Source: Arthrobacter sp.
GTDB taxonomy: Bacteria > Actinomycetota > Actinomycetes > Actinomycetales > Micrococcaceae
Direction of reading: 5' to 3'
Length of the DNA: 64,000 bases
Assembly: GCA_023264815.1 (NCBI GenBank)
Contig: JAHFUZ010000013.1
Span: 41,093-105,092, forward strand
Within the stretch, counting starts at the first letter, position 1. Every line of letters begins with the position of its first letter. Of the stretch, positions 35,512 through 45,543 are shown piece after piece. The position numbers and the translations under genes were made by a program. The notes under the pieces are model-generated. The model saw nothing but the letters and a program-made list of their open reading frames with translations. It was not told the DNA's origin and made no database searches.

Positions 35512-37135
35512 GGTAAGCGCCTAACGCACCCCCCGCGCCCAGGCCGGCGCGCATGAGTGGTCTCTCCCAGTTGCCCCATCGTTCCTTGTCTCCCGCCGTC
35601 AAAGCCCCGACGCCTCCGATCAACGCCGCAGCAATCATGCCGGCCACGAGACGGTTGCCGATGCGTTCCGCCCGCCCGACCAGGGGTTCGAGCTCGGCGG
35701 CCCGTAAATGGACTTCCAGGCCGGTGTCGATGGTATCCACGACCCGACGGAGCAAGTCCGGCAGGTCGGCGGCCAGTTCCGTTACGTCGGCACCGGCTGC
35801 GGCCATTCGCCTGGCGATTGCCTGCGGGGCAAAGCGGCTATACATCAGCTTCCTTGCATGGGGGGCCAGGACCACACTCAGGTTAAAGCCCGGATCCAGT
35901 TCAACTCCGATGCCTTCGGCCATGATCATCATCTTCAGGAGCTTCGCCAGTTCCTGCGGCATCTGCAGGTGGTAAGTGCGCATCAACGTGACCGCTTGGC
36001 TGATTAGCGGCCCGATTTCGATCTGACTGAGTTGGCGGCCTTCGTAGAGGGCAATAAACCGGGTGACGTCCACACGCAGCCTGTTCCGGTCCACGGTCTG
36101 CCGGGTCACGGAAAGGTCCACCAAAGCGGACCCGAGTCGGTCCGGGTCGTTGCGGATCAACGCACTCAGGAGGACCGTGAGCTGGCCGCGCATCCTGTCG
36201 TTCACCTCGCCGACCATGCCGAAATCGATAAGGCCTATGCGGCCGTCGGACTCGATGAACAGGTTGCCCGGATGCGGATCGGCATGGAAGAACCCGTCTT
36301 CGAAGACCATTTTGACTGCTGTTCCGGCAGACCGGACAGCCAGTGCTGCGCGGTCGATCCCTGCGCGGTCCAGGGCCGTGAGGTCATTGACTTTCATCCC
36401 CACGATCCGTTCCAGCGTCAGCACGCGGGACGTCGTCGTCTCCCAGAAGACCCGCGGGATGTGAACACCGGGATCGGCAGCAAAGTTCTCGGCAAACCGC
36501 TCCGCGTTCCGCCCTTCCTGCAGATAGTCCAGTTCCGCCCGCATGGTCTGTGCAAAATCCGCGGCTATGCCGGGGAGGTTGTAGTCGGCCGCCGCCTCCC
36601 ACCGGTGGCTGATCTGGACCGCGAGGTTCTGCAGAATATCCAGGTCCGCCTCGATCGTCGGAATGACATCGGGCCGCCGGACCTTTACAACGACGGGTGT
36701 TCCGTCGTGCAGAGTCGCTAAATGGGCCTGGCCGATCGAGGCGCTCGCCAGAGGTTCGAGGGTGAAATCCGCAAACACCTCGTCCGGCCCTGACCCGAGC
36801 TCCTCGCGGATAAGCTGCAGAATCCTTGCGCCCTGCACGGGCGGGGCACCGTCCTGCAGTTTAGCCAACTCCGTCTGGTACCGGGGTGGCAAGAGGTCAG
36901 CCCGGGTCGAGAGGAGCTGGCCGAGCTTGATGAACGTGGGTCCCAGCTCTTCAAGGGCCAACCGCAGATGTTCCGGATTCGTGTACGGCTCAGTCCTTCG
37001 TTCGTGGCCCATGAGCCCCTGATGGAACGGGACCCACCGCTCAAGGCCGGTGATCCCCAAGAGGAAACCCAGCCCGTGCCGGGCCAGAACCTCGCTGATT
37101 TGCTGATGCCGGTGCACACGTAAGTTCGTTGTCAT
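35471..37135 (-). CDS. ABC1/UbiB-like atypical kinase
   Basis: 554 residues from ATG 37133-37135 (a longer start at 37213 is possible). All family motifs are present: KLGQLLSTRADLLP (KxGQ), ASIGQAHLATL with VVVKVRRPDV, FFHADPHPGN and LIDFGMVGEV. Two C-terminal hydrophobic segments (about 490-540) anchor it. The family serves quinone or lipid biology. Its 3' end overlaps the nitrilase-NUDIX gene, so they are probably translated together. Confidence 0.88.
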   Translation of the reverse strand: MTTNLRVHRHQQISEVLARHGLGFLLGITGLERWVPFHQGLMGHERRTEPYTNPEHLRLALEELGPTFIKLGQLLSTRADLLPPRYQTELAKLQDGAPPVQGARILQLIREELGSGPDEVFADFTLEPLASASIGQAHLATLHDGTPVVVKVRRPDVIPTIEADLDILQNLAVQISHRWEAAADYNLPGIAADFAQTMRAELDYLQEGRNAERFAENFAADPGVHIPRVFWETTTSRVLTLERIVGMKVNDLTALDRAGIDRAALAVRSAGTAVKMVFEDGFFHADPHPGNLFIESDGRIGLIDFGMVGEVNDRMRGQLTVLLSALIRNDPDRLGSALVDLSVTRQTVDRNRLRVDVTRFIALYEGRQLSQIEIGPLISQAVTLMRTYHLQMPQELAKLLKMMIMAEGIGVELDPGFNLSVVLAPHARKLMYSRFAPQAIARRMAAAGADVTELAADLPDLLRRVVDTIDTGLEVHLRAAELEPLVGRAERIGNRLVAGMIAAALIGGVGALTAGDKERWGNWERPLMRAGLGAGGALGAYLVWTSRRTGGPHR

Positions 37136-37234
37136 TGTCGGTTCTGATTTCTGCGTGATGTGGGAGTCTTCGAAGTGGAACGGCATGCCGCACGTTCCTG
37201 CACGGCCTGCCATTCCATGCAGCGTGTCCGTTCT

Positions 37235-38161
37235 CTACTGTCCACGGAAGTTTTCATGCCTTTGCTGGGCGGACTGTCTTCGCGGCAGCACAAGGACAAC
37301 CATGGACAGCAGAACCAGGACCATCCCGGCCAAGCTCCAGCTGCTCTGGCGTTCGCCCAGGACAACCGTGGACAACAGGATGCCGAACACCGGAACCAGG
37401 AAGGTCCATGCCGTGACCGCGTCCAGGCGGGCGTGCCGGACCTCTGCGAACCAACCGAGAAAGGCCGCAGCAGTGCCCACGAGGGAAACATAAAGGAGAA
37501 TGCCGACGAAGCGCACACCCCAGTTGATGGCCGGCACCCCCTCGGTAAGCCCGGCGATGACGGCAAGAATTGCGCCCCCGATCAGGAAATGCCATGCAAT
37601 CACCTGCAGGACATCGGCCTTTATCTGCCTCGAAATCAAAGTACCGGCAGTGACCGCGAGAGCCGCGGTGAGTGACAGCCACGCACCCGTGCCGGTTCCG
37701 CCGGGCAGCGCGACTGCCAACAGCCCTGCGAAGCCTGTCCCCATCGCCGCCAGCGTTCGCGCGGACACGCGTTCCTTGTATATCCACCAGGCCGGAAGCA
37801 CTATGAGCAAGGGCTGGGCATTGGCCAGGACCGAGGCGGCTCCAGTCGATAGACCGGCCAGACCGCCGAACATGGCACCGAATGCCAGTGTGACATTGAC
37901 AATTCCCATCACCGCTATCAGAGCCCAGGTCCGCGCCCCGCGCGGCGCCGGTTCCCGCCGCAATCCCGCAACTGCGAGAAGCACCCCGCCCGCTATGAGG
38001 GCGCGCAACGCGGCGAACCACAGCAGCGGGGCATCCGCCAGACCAATGCTGATCGCCAAAAAGCACGAGCCCCAGGCAAAGGTGATCCACAGCATCCGCA
38101 TCGGCTTGGGCCGACGGAGGCCTCCGACCTCCCGGGCACTGACGACTGTCCGGCCTTTCAT
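37235..38161 (-). CDS. DMT-superfamily (EamA) exporter
   Basis: 308 residues, ten membrane segments in two EamA repeats (about 20-145 and 155-290). EamA proteins export metabolites or amino acids; the substrate cannot be inferred. ATG overlaps the stop of the small protein upstream (ATGA), so it is the third member of a coupled set: cytochrome b, small membrane protein, exporter. Confidence 0.83.
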   Translation of the reverse strand: MKGRTVVSAREVGGLRRPKPMRMLWITFAWGSCFLAISIGLADAPLLWFAALRALIAGGVLLAVAGLRREPAPRGARTWALIAVMGIVNVTLAFGAMFGGLAGLSTGAASVLANAQPLLIVLPAWWIYKERVSARTLAAMGTGFAGLLAVALPGGTGTGAWLSLTAALAVTAGTLISRQIKADVLQVIAWHFLIGGAILAVIAGLTEGVPAINWGVRFVGILLYVSLVGTAAAFLGWFAEVRHARLDAVTAWTFLVPVFGILLSTVVLGERQSSWSLAGMVLVLLSMVVLVLPRRQSAQQRHENFRGQ

Positions 38162-38436
38162 AACTTGTCCTGGACGGCACCGGCAGAAGGCCTTCCGGGC
38201 AGCTGGTCCGGTGCCCCGCGTGCCCGGTCATGGAAGGTGAGAACACGCACAGCGAGGCTCAGAGAAATGGCCAGGACCGTTCCGCTGGCGGCGGTCCATA
38301 AACCAGTGATTGGTGCAGGGGCCGCGGCGAGGGCGTTCGTCAGTGAACCTGCCGACAGCACCGCAGCCGCGACGAGTATCCAAAATGCGCGTCGTTGCCG
38401 TCGGTCGCGAGGAGTGGGTCTTGGTGACCTGCTCAT
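38158..38436 (-). CDS. Small membrane protein, two segments
   Basis: 92 residues from ATG 38434-38436, which overlaps the cytochrome b stop (ATGA). An Arg/Pro-rich start, two hydrophobic segments (about 17-36 and 44-62) and a polar tail. No family recognised. Strict coupling on both sides suggests it works with the cytochrome b or the exporter. Confidence 0.6.
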   Translation of the reverse strand: MSRSPRPTPRDRRQRRAFWILVAAAVLSAGSLTNALAAAPAPITGLWTAASGTVLAISLSLAVRVLTFHDRARGAPDQLPGRPSAGAVQDKL

Positions 38437-39584
38437 CCTAGCCCCCCCAGGTGTTCTTTGACTGGAATGAAGAAAATCAGAAGTGTCAGGGTCAAGATGC
38501 CCAGCACCAGCACAAGACCGGCGGCGATCGGGACGGGGCGCCGTCGCCACAGCCGGTTCCGGCTCCGGTCTGCAAAGGGAACCGCGGCCAGGATGATGAA
38601 AAACGCGACCTCAGCAAAAAGGATGGCGGGCAGACCAAACCAGTCTTCCAAGGTGTAGAGCCACCAAAAATTCCAGGGGGGCCGGGTCACTTCGATGCCG
38701 GCGACCGGCGTCGCACCGACCGGGGGTGGAAGGAACACCGCCAGGATCCCCAGCACGCCGGCCAGCACCAGGCCGAACGCGCCGATGCGGCGCAGGTGAT
38801 GGGTGAAGGGCTCCGTCGGTTCCGCAGCCGAAGCCTGTTCCCCTGAGCTGTCAGCCGGCAGCGAGGGGTGGGGGGAGATTTTGTGGCGTTTGACCAGGAG
38901 CCCGTGCAGAGTCACGAGGACCAGAATGGTTCCTGGAAGGATCACCACATGCGCGCCGTAGAGCCGCACGAGGATCGACACTTGATTGGCGAACTCGGCG
39001 GAAAACCAGAACCCGGCCCCGCCGAGCAGATCCCCGATCTCCACATTGTGGCCCAGCGCCTCAAAGCCCTCCTGATCCCACTTCAGGACTGTTCCGGTGA
39101 ACAGCGCGAGGGTGATCAGAGCGAACAGTGCCACGCCGATGAGCCAGTTTCCTTCGCGCGGGCGTTTGAATGAGCCGGTAACGAAAACCCTGATCAGGTG
39201 CAGGGCCGCGGTGACATACATGGCCTGGGAGGCCCAAAAGTGCACGCCTCGCAGAACACTTCCGCCCCAAACATCCGTGACGATGCCGCGGACCGACTGG
39301 TTAGCCGTTTCCGGGGTGGGGCTGTAGAACTGGACCAGCAGGATGCCGCTCACCACCAGGATTCCGAAGGCTGCTGCCGTGACGCCCCCCAGGCTCCAGG
39401 CCAGGGAGTTTGCGTGTTCCGGGACGGCGTACCCCAGGGCTCCGATGCCCAGCCGCTCATCGACCACATCGAGGATGCGCCGGGCGCGTCCGCGATGCGG
39501 CGCCCGTGCCGGGGTTTGGCCGCCGCTGGTTTCCGGTTCATCGTTCACGTCCGATTCACCGCTCCTTTCGGCGTGACCGCTCAT
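38433..39584 (-). CDS. Cytochrome b (bc1/b6-like) without Rieske or c1 partners
   Basis: 383 residues from ATG 39582-39584 (GTG 39546-39548 is an alternative after the previous stop). Segments B and D carry the haem-ligand His pairs (VHFWASQAMYVTAALHLIRV and AHVVILPGTILVLVTLHGLL, given as separate landmarks), and TRPPWNFWWLYTLEDWFG is the usual b6/subunit IV region. So it binds two b haems and may oxidise quinols. No iron-sulfur protein or cytochrome c gene is near, which is odd for an energy-conserving complex. It overlaps the protein upstream by 29 bases. Confidence 0.82.
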   Translation of the reverse strand: MSGHAERSGESDVNDEPETSGGQTPARAPHRGRARRILDVVDERLGIGALGYAVPEHANSLAWSLGGVTAAAFGILVVSGILLVQFYSPTPETANQSVRGIVTDVWGGSVLRGVHFWASQAMYVTAALHLIRVFVTGSFKRPREGNWLIGVALFALITLALFTGTVLKWDQEGFEALGHNVEIGDLLGGAGFWFSAEFANQVSILVRLYGAHVVILPGTILVLVTLHGLLVKRHKISPHPSLPADSSGEQASAAEPTEPFTHHLRRIGAFGLVLAGVLGILAVFLPPPVGATPVAGIEVTRPPWNFWWLYTLEDWFGLPAILFAEVAFFIILAAVPFADRSRNRLWRRRPVPIAAGLVLVLGILTLTLLIFFIPVKEHLGGLG

Positions 39585-40200
39585 GTTTCGATGGCAGATT
39601 CTGGCGTCGGTGCTTCCAAGCCAGCAGCAACCGTAGCGCCCGGACATTTTCATGTGGACGGAACACAAATGCCAGCAACAATCCCGTGACAATCGCCAGC
39701 ATCGATACCGAGAGAAACCCCCAGTCCGTTCCCGTCAGCGGCCCGCGGGGCGGGAGCGGGTCAAGGACCACTGTTGTCCCGGTTTGATCGCCGGTCGCGG
39801 GCTTCAACGTGCTCAGGGCCACCGAAATGGACTCCTGCAGCAAGGCACGCCCCTGGGCCGTATTTCCGGCCAGAAGAGCATCCTTGGCCTGTTGGAGTTC
39901 AGACACGGATACCCCGTCCTGATCCGGCGCGGCGAGGGCCGCGCCGACCTTCTCCAGGGCCGGCCCAACATCGGCCGGATCGTGGACCAGGTGCCCCAGC
40001 GCCTGCTGAACCAGCAGGTACCCCTCCGACGAAGGATCCGCCATATCTGCGGAAGCCGGTAGGGCCACTGCGGCTCCTCCGACGAGGACGAGACAGGCCA
40101 GCAGGAGAGCCGCGCATGTTCTTCCGGCACTCAGCGGCCCCGACCCGGAATACCTGGCATCGTGCTTGCCGGAGATTACCGGTCCCGGTTTCGGTAGCAT
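39556..40200 (-). CDS. Exported protein with C-terminal membrane anchor, unknown
   Basis: 214 residues; ATG 40198-40200 with AGGAAG seven bases before it. A signal peptide (about 27-51, ending ASA), a helical extracytoplasmic domain (about 55-145), one membrane segment (about 160-182) and a strongly basic tail (RRKER end). It precedes and overlaps the cytochrome b gene, so it may be an accessory subunit. No family recognised. Confidence 0.65.
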   Translation of the reverse strand: MLPKPGPVISGKHDARYSGSGPLSAGRTCAALLLACLVLVGGAAVALPASADMADPSSEGYLLVQQALGHLVHDPADVGPALEKVGAALAAPDQDGVSVSELQQAKDALLAGNTAQGRALLQESISVALSTLKPATGDQTGTTVVLDPLPPRGPLTGTDWGFLSVSMLAIVTGLLLAFVFRPHENVRALRLLLAWKHRRQNLPSKHERSRRKER

Positions 40201-40271
40201 AGATGGCTTCCTAACATGGTGGCTCCTGCATGGTATGCCTGGCCCGGAGGGGCTCGGCAGGCTGAGGCATG

Positions 40272-40955
40272 CTACTGAGGTTGGCCAGAGCCGGGGCCTG
40301 AAACGTGCGGCGCGCTTTTGTCTTTGCCGAACCGCGGGATGAATCCCGGAACGTTATGGGCATAGGCGAGGTAGGCGTCCCCGAATTCGGCGGTCATATC
40401 TTTTTCTTCCCGCCGGGCCAGCCGGTGGTAAACCACTGCCAGGATCGGGAACATGATCAGCGTCAAAAGGGTGGGCCATTGCAGCAGGAATCCGACCATG
40501 ATGGTCAGGAATCCCAGGTACTGGGGGTGGCGCAGCCGGGCGTAGATGCCGGTGACTGCCAGCCGGTGCTCCCGCTGAGCCGCGTAAAGTACCTGCCAGG
40601 CACGGTACAGCAGGATGAAACCGGCAGCTATGACCACGTTGCTCAGCAGATGCAGGGGGTTAAGGTGGGGGTCCCACTGCCAGCCCATCAGGTCCTGCCA
40701 CAGATGCCCGGAATTGTGCGTCAGAAGACCCAGAGTCGGGAACTGGCTGCCCAGCCAGCCGGAAAGGAAGTAAATGGTCAGCGGGAATCCGTACATCTCC
40801 GTGAACAACGCGACGATGAATGCGGCGAACCCTCCGAAAGCCCGCCAGTCCAGCTTCGTTTTCGGTTTGACAAAACTGAACGCAAAAATGATGAATATGG
40901 CGGAGTTCAGAATCACCAGGAACCACAGGTTGTACCCGGAGTCATCACTTGTCAT
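40272..40955 (-). CDS. ICMT-like membrane methyltransferase (copy 1)
   Basis: 227 residues from ATG 40953-40955 with GGTGGAAG before it. Five to six membrane segments; the C-terminal half has the isoprenylcysteine methyltransferase/PEMT-like signature GIYARLRHPQYLGF and a conserved Glu/Tyr tail (AEFGDAYLAYAHNVPGF). It should use S-adenosylmethionine; the substrate is unknown. It overlaps the DUF2933 gene by 11 bases. A close paralogue, with the same partner, is at 55442-56113. Confidence 0.8.
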   Translation of the reverse strand: MTSDDSGYNLWFLVILNSAIFIIFAFSFVKPKTKLDWRAFGGFAAFIVALFTEMYGFPLTIYFLSGWLGSQFPTLGLLTHNSGHLWQDLMGWQWDPHLNPLHLLSNVVIAAGFILLYRAWQVLYAAQREHRLAVTGIYARLRHPQYLGFLTIMVGFLLQWPTLLTLIMFPILAVVYHRLARREEKDMTAEFGDAYLAYAHNVPGFIPRFGKDKSAPHVSGPGSGQPQ

Positions 40956-41199
40956 GACTTCCACCCCCGCCGTGGCCACCGTGGCCGAACAGGTGCATCG
41001 CCATCATCCCGACCACAAAAAAATAGGGCAATGCGTCCAGCACGTGCACCCAATGGTTGGTCAGCAGGTAGAACACGGCAATGATGATCAGAACGGTCAG
41101 CGCGCCGCGCAGATACAGGGCCCTGCGGTCCGGAGCGGGCTGCACGGGAGGCTGCATCCCGGGCCGGCTGCCTCCAGGATGCTGGTGGTCATGGTTCAC
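40945..41199 (-). CDS. DUF2933 small membrane protein (copy 1)
   Basis: 84 residues: Gly/Pro/His-rich N-terminus (MNHDHQHPGG), two hydrophobic segments (about 28-62) with YLLTNHWVHVLDALPYFF, and a tail GHGGHGGGGSHDK rich in His. DUF2933 proteins are typical of copper islands; the His-rich ends could bind copper. ATG overlaps the GAPDH stop (ATGA). Confidence 0.8.
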   Translation of the reverse strand: MNHDHQHPGGSRPGMQPPVQPAPDRRALYLRGALTVLIIIAVFYLLTNHWVHVLDALPYFFVVGMMAMHLFGHGGHGGGGSHDK

Positions 41200-42260
41200 A
41201 GCCCACCTCCGGGCAGGACGGGCAGATGTTCCGCGAGGAAGTCCTGCCTCATGCCAAGGGTCGCGTCGGTGATCGTCATCGATGTCGATGCGTCCGGGGC
41301 GGACTCTGTCAGGGCACGGATGGCGTCGATGGTTTCGGGTACCACGATGGCCTCGTTGTATACCTGGTACGTCAGGTAGGCCTCATCCCCCTGGACAGTG
41401 ACCAGTTCCTCCCAGACTGCGACTTCCCACATGTCCCCGCGTGGCCGGCCCAGATCCTTCATCAGTTCGATGGTCGAGTTCAGGGCGACGAGCCCGTCAG
41501 CCATCCGGATGAACGCGATCCGGGGTGCGGCCCGCAGTGCCGCGAGGACCTCCTCCCGGCTGGCGGCTCGGGTGAGCTGGAGGGTCCAGTAATGGTTGTG
41601 GGTCTGGGTGTGGGCACCCTTGGCGGCGATGGTCACGACGTCCAGACCGGGCAGGACGGTCCGGGCATCAGGTCCCTGATGGGACGGTATTTTTCCTTCC
41701 GGGACCATCGTGTTCATGATCCCTCCGAGATGTGATTCCCAGGGGTCGGTGGCACGGCGGATGAGGACGCCGCGGGCCTTGGCCAGCAGGCCCGCTTCCT
41801 GCAGGGCGCCGAGTACCCTGACGATGCTTGTGGTGTTGCATGAGACGACACGGGTCATGTCCCGGCCCAGTGCGGTGTCGTAGTTGGCCTGGGCCACGAA
41901 TGAATGCCCTGTGGTGTCATGGGATTCACCGCCCTGCAGGATAACTTTGACCCCTGCCGCCCGGTACCTGGGCAGATTGCCGGCCGCCACATGCTTGGGC
42001 GTCGCATCGACGACGACGTCCGCCTGGGCCAGCAGGTCATCCAGACCTCCGGAGAGTGTCAAGCCTGCCTGGTCCATGGCGTCCCGCGCTTCGGCGGTGG
42101 AGGCGAACAGCGGAAACCGTCCCGCGGCGGACCGGATCCGCCAGTCGGTGATGACATCGGCGACGCCGATCAGTTCCATGTCCGGCTGCAACAGGACCGC
42201 GTCGGCTACCCGCTTGCCGATGACTCCGTATCCATTGACTGCCACTTTGGTCTTACTCAT
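41196..42260 (-). CDS. Type II (archaeal-type) glyceraldehyde-3-phosphate dehydrogenase
   Basis: 354 residues from ATG 42258-42260 with GGAAGG upstream. NAD(P)-binding start VAVNGYGVIGKRVADAV, catalytic Cys141 in SCNTTSIVR, and PSHQGPDARTVLPG identify the archaeal-type family (EC 1.2.1.59), distinct from common bacterial GapA. It would catalyse the glycolytic oxidation of glyceraldehyde-3-phosphate with either cofactor. The ATG overlaps the end of the GH65 fusion gene by 8 bases. Its place in a copper island, next to phosphoketolase, suggests a backup for a sensitive housekeeping GAPDH (inference). Confidence 0.87.
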   Translation of the reverse strand: MSKTKVAVNGYGVIGKRVADAVLLQPDMELIGVADVITDWRIRSAAGRFPLFASTAEARDAMDQAGLTLSGGLDDLLAQADVVVDATPKHVAAGNLPRYRAAGVKVILQGGESHDTTGHSFVAQANYDTALGRDMTRVVSCNTTSIVRVLGALQEAGLLAKARGVLIRRATDPWESHLGGIMNTMVPEGKIPSHQGPDARTVLPGLDVVTIAAKGAHTQTHNHYWTLQLTRAASREEVLAALRAAPRIAFIRMADGLVALNSTIELMKDLGRPRGDMWEVAVWEELVTVQGDEAYLTYQVYNEAIVVPETIDAIRALTESAPDASTSMTITDATLGMRQDFLAEHLPVLPGGGL

Positions 42261-45200
42261 TGGTTTGCCTTCCCATGTGCGGTTGGGTTGTTTCTCGGTA
42301 GCGGTCCTCAGCCCCGCCGGGGGCTGGCGTCTGCCGTGCCAGCGGGAAGTCCATTCCATCCCCGCCGGCGAGCTGTGCATAGAGTCCTTCGACGCCTATC
42401 CGCACCGCGGGCGCGTTGCAGGGCTGCAGTTGGATCCGGAGCGCTCCCGGGCTCAGGGCCACATCGATGCGGTGCCCCCGGTACAGGACGTGAAACGCGG
42501 CGCGTTTGAGGGGACGCGGCAGTCGGGGAGAGAAAGTCAGGGCGTGGGCTTCTGCGTGCAGGCCGGCGAAAGCACGGACGACAACGTCGACCGTCCCGGA
42601 CATGGCTCCGAGGTGAATGCCTTCCTGGGTTGTACCGCCTTGGGTGTCGTCCAGGTCGGAGACCAGTGCTTCACGGAAGACTTGCCAGGCCCGGGTTTCA
42701 TCCAGCCGTGCCAGTACCGAGGCATGGACCACCCGGCTGAGCGTTGATCCGTTGGCGGTTCTGGCCAGGTAGTACTCGACCGTCCGCTGCAGGGCGGAGT
42801 CGGTGAAGGTGTATCCGAGCCGGTGAAGCTGCTTGATCAGGCCTTCGGGACCCAGCAGGTAGACGAGCATCAGGACATCCGCCTGCTTGGCGAGTTTGTA
42901 GCGGTTGGTGGCGTCGTTCTCGGCCTCGAGGATCAGATCGAGCCGGCCGATGTTGCCGTACGTGGACCGGTAGTGCGGCCAATCAAGTTCTGCCAGATTT
43001 TCGTACCCATCGAATTGGCTGAGGATCCCGTCGGCGTGGAATGGGACGGCGAGGCTGCGGCTCATCCTGCCCCAGTTGTTGATTTCCTCCTCGGTGATGT
43101 GCAGCCGGTTCATAAGGTCAGCGCAGGGGTGGCCATGAAGTTCTGCCAGCACGTCCACGGCGCGATTGCACACCCACGAGAGCAGGACGTTGGTGTAGGT
43201 ATTGTCACGCAGACCGGCTCCGGGCTGATCCGGGTAGCCGTCGTGATATTCGTCGGGGCCCATGACCCTTGAAAGGTGGAACCTTTCCCCTTCCGGGTCA
43301 AAGGTGGCGAGGGAGGCAAATAGTCTGGTCACTTCGATGATCAGTTCCCCGCCCCGGAGCCGCAGCCACTCCCGGTCTCCGGTGAGCTGGAAGTGTTGCC
43401 AGGCGTTGTAGGCGATAGCCAGGCCGACGTGGCGTTGACGGCTGGAGTTATCCGGCATCCACCGGGCGGACCGGGCGTTGTAGAGCTGGCGGGGTGTTTC
43501 CTCGCGTCCGTCGCTGCCGCTTTGCCAGGGGAACAGGGCTCCTTTGAGGCCTCGATCCGCGGCGGCTGCCCGGGCCGGATCGAGCCTGCGCCAGCGGTAC
43601 TCCAGCAGCGCCCTGCTGACGTCCGGGAGCCGGAGCCCGATCACGGGGAAAATGAACAGTTCGTCCCAGAAGATGTGCCCTCGGTACCCCTCGCCATGCA
43701 GGCCGCGGGCCGGGACGCCGGCGTCCAGGGTGGCGGTGTGGACGGAGATCGTCTGGAGCAGGTGGAACACGTGCAGGTTGAGCACCAGCTGGGACTGCCG
43801 GTCCCCATCGATGCTGATTCCGAAGAGTTCCCACAGACGCTTCCATGCTTGGCTGTGGTCTTCGGCCAGGGCGTTGAAGCCGGTGTTGTTCTGGGAGAGC
43901 ACATCAAGGACGGCTGTACTGGGTGAGGAGATGGCGGCGTCCCGTGATGTGGCGACCGCTGCGGTGCTGGTTATGGTGACTGACTGCCCGTCGATCAGCC
44001 GGAGCTCGAATTGCCGCTGGTACCGGCGGTCGCTGGTCAGGACGGTGCCGGGAGTCACGGCCGCATCACCGGTGACGACGGTCCGGAGAGCGAGGGCGAT
44101 GCGTATCCGGCTTTGGGTGGTTTCGGTTACGCACAGGATGGTCTCTGCGTCTGTCCCGGTGAAGGCAGGCGTTGTCAGGTGCACTTGCCCTGTCCCGGCG
44201 TAGTCGCGGACGTTGGTGTTGGCAACGGCTCCGTCGATGCCGGCCCGGACGCGGAGTGTGCCGTTGAATCCATGGGCTGACAGGGTTGTCTCCATTGCCG
44301 CCAGGTGGGCTTTGTCCATGGAGGTGAGCCGCCGCTGCACGACCGTGAGCTGTTTCCCGTCCGGAGCGGTGAGGGTTGCGTGTCTGGTTGATATGCCTGC
44401 GTGCAGATCAACTTCCGTGCGTTCGTCGCTGACCTTGATGCCGCCGCTTGACCACCAGGGGCCGGCGCCGAAGGCCAGGTCCAGTGGAAGCCAATTGGGG
44501 ATGTTGACCAGGTGCTCTTCTTCGAGGTCGCGCCCGTGGATGGTGCTTGTTGTCCGGTTGTAGATTCCGGCCAGGTAGGTGCCGGGGTAATGGATGCCGT
44601 CGTCATTGTGCTCTGGCCGGGCTCCACGCGTGGCCATGTAGCCGTTGCCCAGCGCGGTCAGCGCCTCGCGGTGGCCTTCGTGGACAGGATCGAACCCTTC
44701 ATAGACCAGCATCCAGGGGTCGGTCCGGGAAACCCCCAGATCCAGTTCGGCGACATCGCCAAGGACGATGTCGGCACCGGCATCCTCCAACTGTTGTCTG
44801 TGCCCGCCGCGATCGATGCCCACGACCAGGCCAAATCCACCCTGGTGCCCTGCCTGGATGCCGGCAACGGCGTCTTCAACAACGGCGGTGTGCCGGGGCG
44901 TGACGCCGAGGCGGCGGGCTGCCGCGAGGAACATAGCCGGGTCCGGTTTACCCGGCAGCGCGTGCTCGGCGGCGGTCTGACCGTCGATGATGACGTCGAA
45001 TGCGGTTCCAAGGCCGGCAGCGGTCAGCAGTGCGTAAGCGTTGCGGCTTGCGGTGACCAGGCCAACGGGGATACCTGCGTTCCGCAGGCGCACCAGCAGG
45101 GCTGTTGTGCCTGGGTATGCCCGGATGCCCTGATCTGCCACCGCTTGAAGGAACAGGGCATTCTTCCGGGCCGCGAGGCCTGGAACCGACCAGGCATCCG

Positions 45201-45543
45201 GCCCGTCATCGGGGCAGCCGGCAGGAACCTCGGCGCCGCGGGAGGCGAGGAAGGCGGCGACACCGTCCTCGCGCTGCCGGCCATCGACGTACCGGCGGTA
45301 GTCTGCGTCGATGTCGAAGGGATCACGTCGTGGTTGTCCTTGGAGCCGGGGATCCTGGAGGACAGAATCGAAAAGCTGCTTCCATGCTGCCGCGTGGACG
45401 GCCGCGGTCTGGGTGACCACTCCGTCCATGTCGAACAGCACCGCCTGGTAAGGCGCCGTTGTCCTGTGGCCCTCCCCGGTGCCCGGGCCGCTGCGCGGTG
45501 CCGCGTTGACCTGTTCCAAGCTATTCGGGTTCCTTTGCCGCAT
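42253..45543 (-). CDS. Beta-phosphoglucomutase-like HAD fused to GH65 disaccharide phosphorylase
   Basis: 1096 residues from ATG 45541-45543. The HAD part (about 33-265) has FDMDGVV with Asp38 and Asp40 as nucleophile and acid/base. The GH65 part (about 300-1060) has the (alpha/alpha)6 barrel blocks [13 protein letters not shown] and GPDEYHDG with Glu765 as catalytic acid. GH65 phosphorylases split trehalose, maltose or kojibiose with phosphate to beta-glucose-1-phosphate, which the HAD domain isomerises to glucose-6-phosphate. This is like mycobacterial Rv3400-Rv3401 or OtsB1 fusions. It overlaps the phosphoketolase end by 23 bases. Confidence 0.87.
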   Translation of the reverse strand: MRQRNPNSLEQVNAAPRSGPGTGEGHRTTAPYQAVLFDMDGVVTQTAAVHAAAWKQLFDSVLQDPRLQGQPRRDPFDIDADYRRYVDGRQREDGVAAFLASRGAEVPAGCPDDGPDAWSVPGLAARKNALFLQAVADQGIRAYPGTTALLVRLRNAGIPVGLVTASRNAYALLTAAGLGTAFDVIIDGQTAAEHALPGKPDPAMFLAAARRLGVTPRHTAVVEDAVAGIQAGHQGGFGLVVGIDRGGHRQQLEDAGADIVLGDVAELDLGVSRTDPWMLVYEGFDPVHEGHREALTALGNGYMATRGARPEHNDDGIHYPGTYLAGIYNRTTSTIHGRDLEEEHLVNIPNWLPLDLAFGAGPWWSSGGIKVSDERTEVDLHAGISTRHATLTAPDGKQLTVVQRRLTSMDKAHLAAMETTLSAHGFNGTLRVRAGIDGAVANTNVRDYAGTGQVHLTTPAFTGTDAETILCVTETTQSRIRIALALRTVVTGDAAVTPGTVLTSDRRYQRQFELRLIDGQSVTITSTAAVATSRDAAISSPSTAVLDVLSQNNTGFNALAEDHSQAWKRLWELFGISIDGDRQSQLVLNLHVFHLLQTISVHTATLDAGVPARGLHGEGYRGHIFWDELFIFPVIGLRLPDVSRALLEYRWRRLDPARAAAADRGLKGALFPWQSGSDGREETPRQLYNARSARWMPDNSSRQRHVGLAIAYNAWQHFQLTGDREWLRLRGGELIIEVTRLFASLATFDPEGERFHLSRVMGPDEYHDGYPDQPGAGLRDNTYTNVLLSWVCNRAVDVLAELHGHPCADLMNRLHITEEEINNWGRMSRSLAVPFHADGILSQFDGYENLAELDWPHYRSTYGNIGRLDLILEAENDATNRYKLAKQADVLMLVYLLGPEGLIKQLHRLGYTFTDSALQRTVEYYLARTANGSTLSRVVHASVLARLDETRAWQVFREALVSDLDDTQGGTTQEGIHLGAMSGTVDVVVRAFAGLHAEAHALTFSPRLPRPLKRAAFHVLYRGHRIDVALSPGALRIQLQPCNAPAVRIGVEGLYAQLAGGDGMDFPLARQTPAPGGAEDRYRETTQPHMGRQTNE

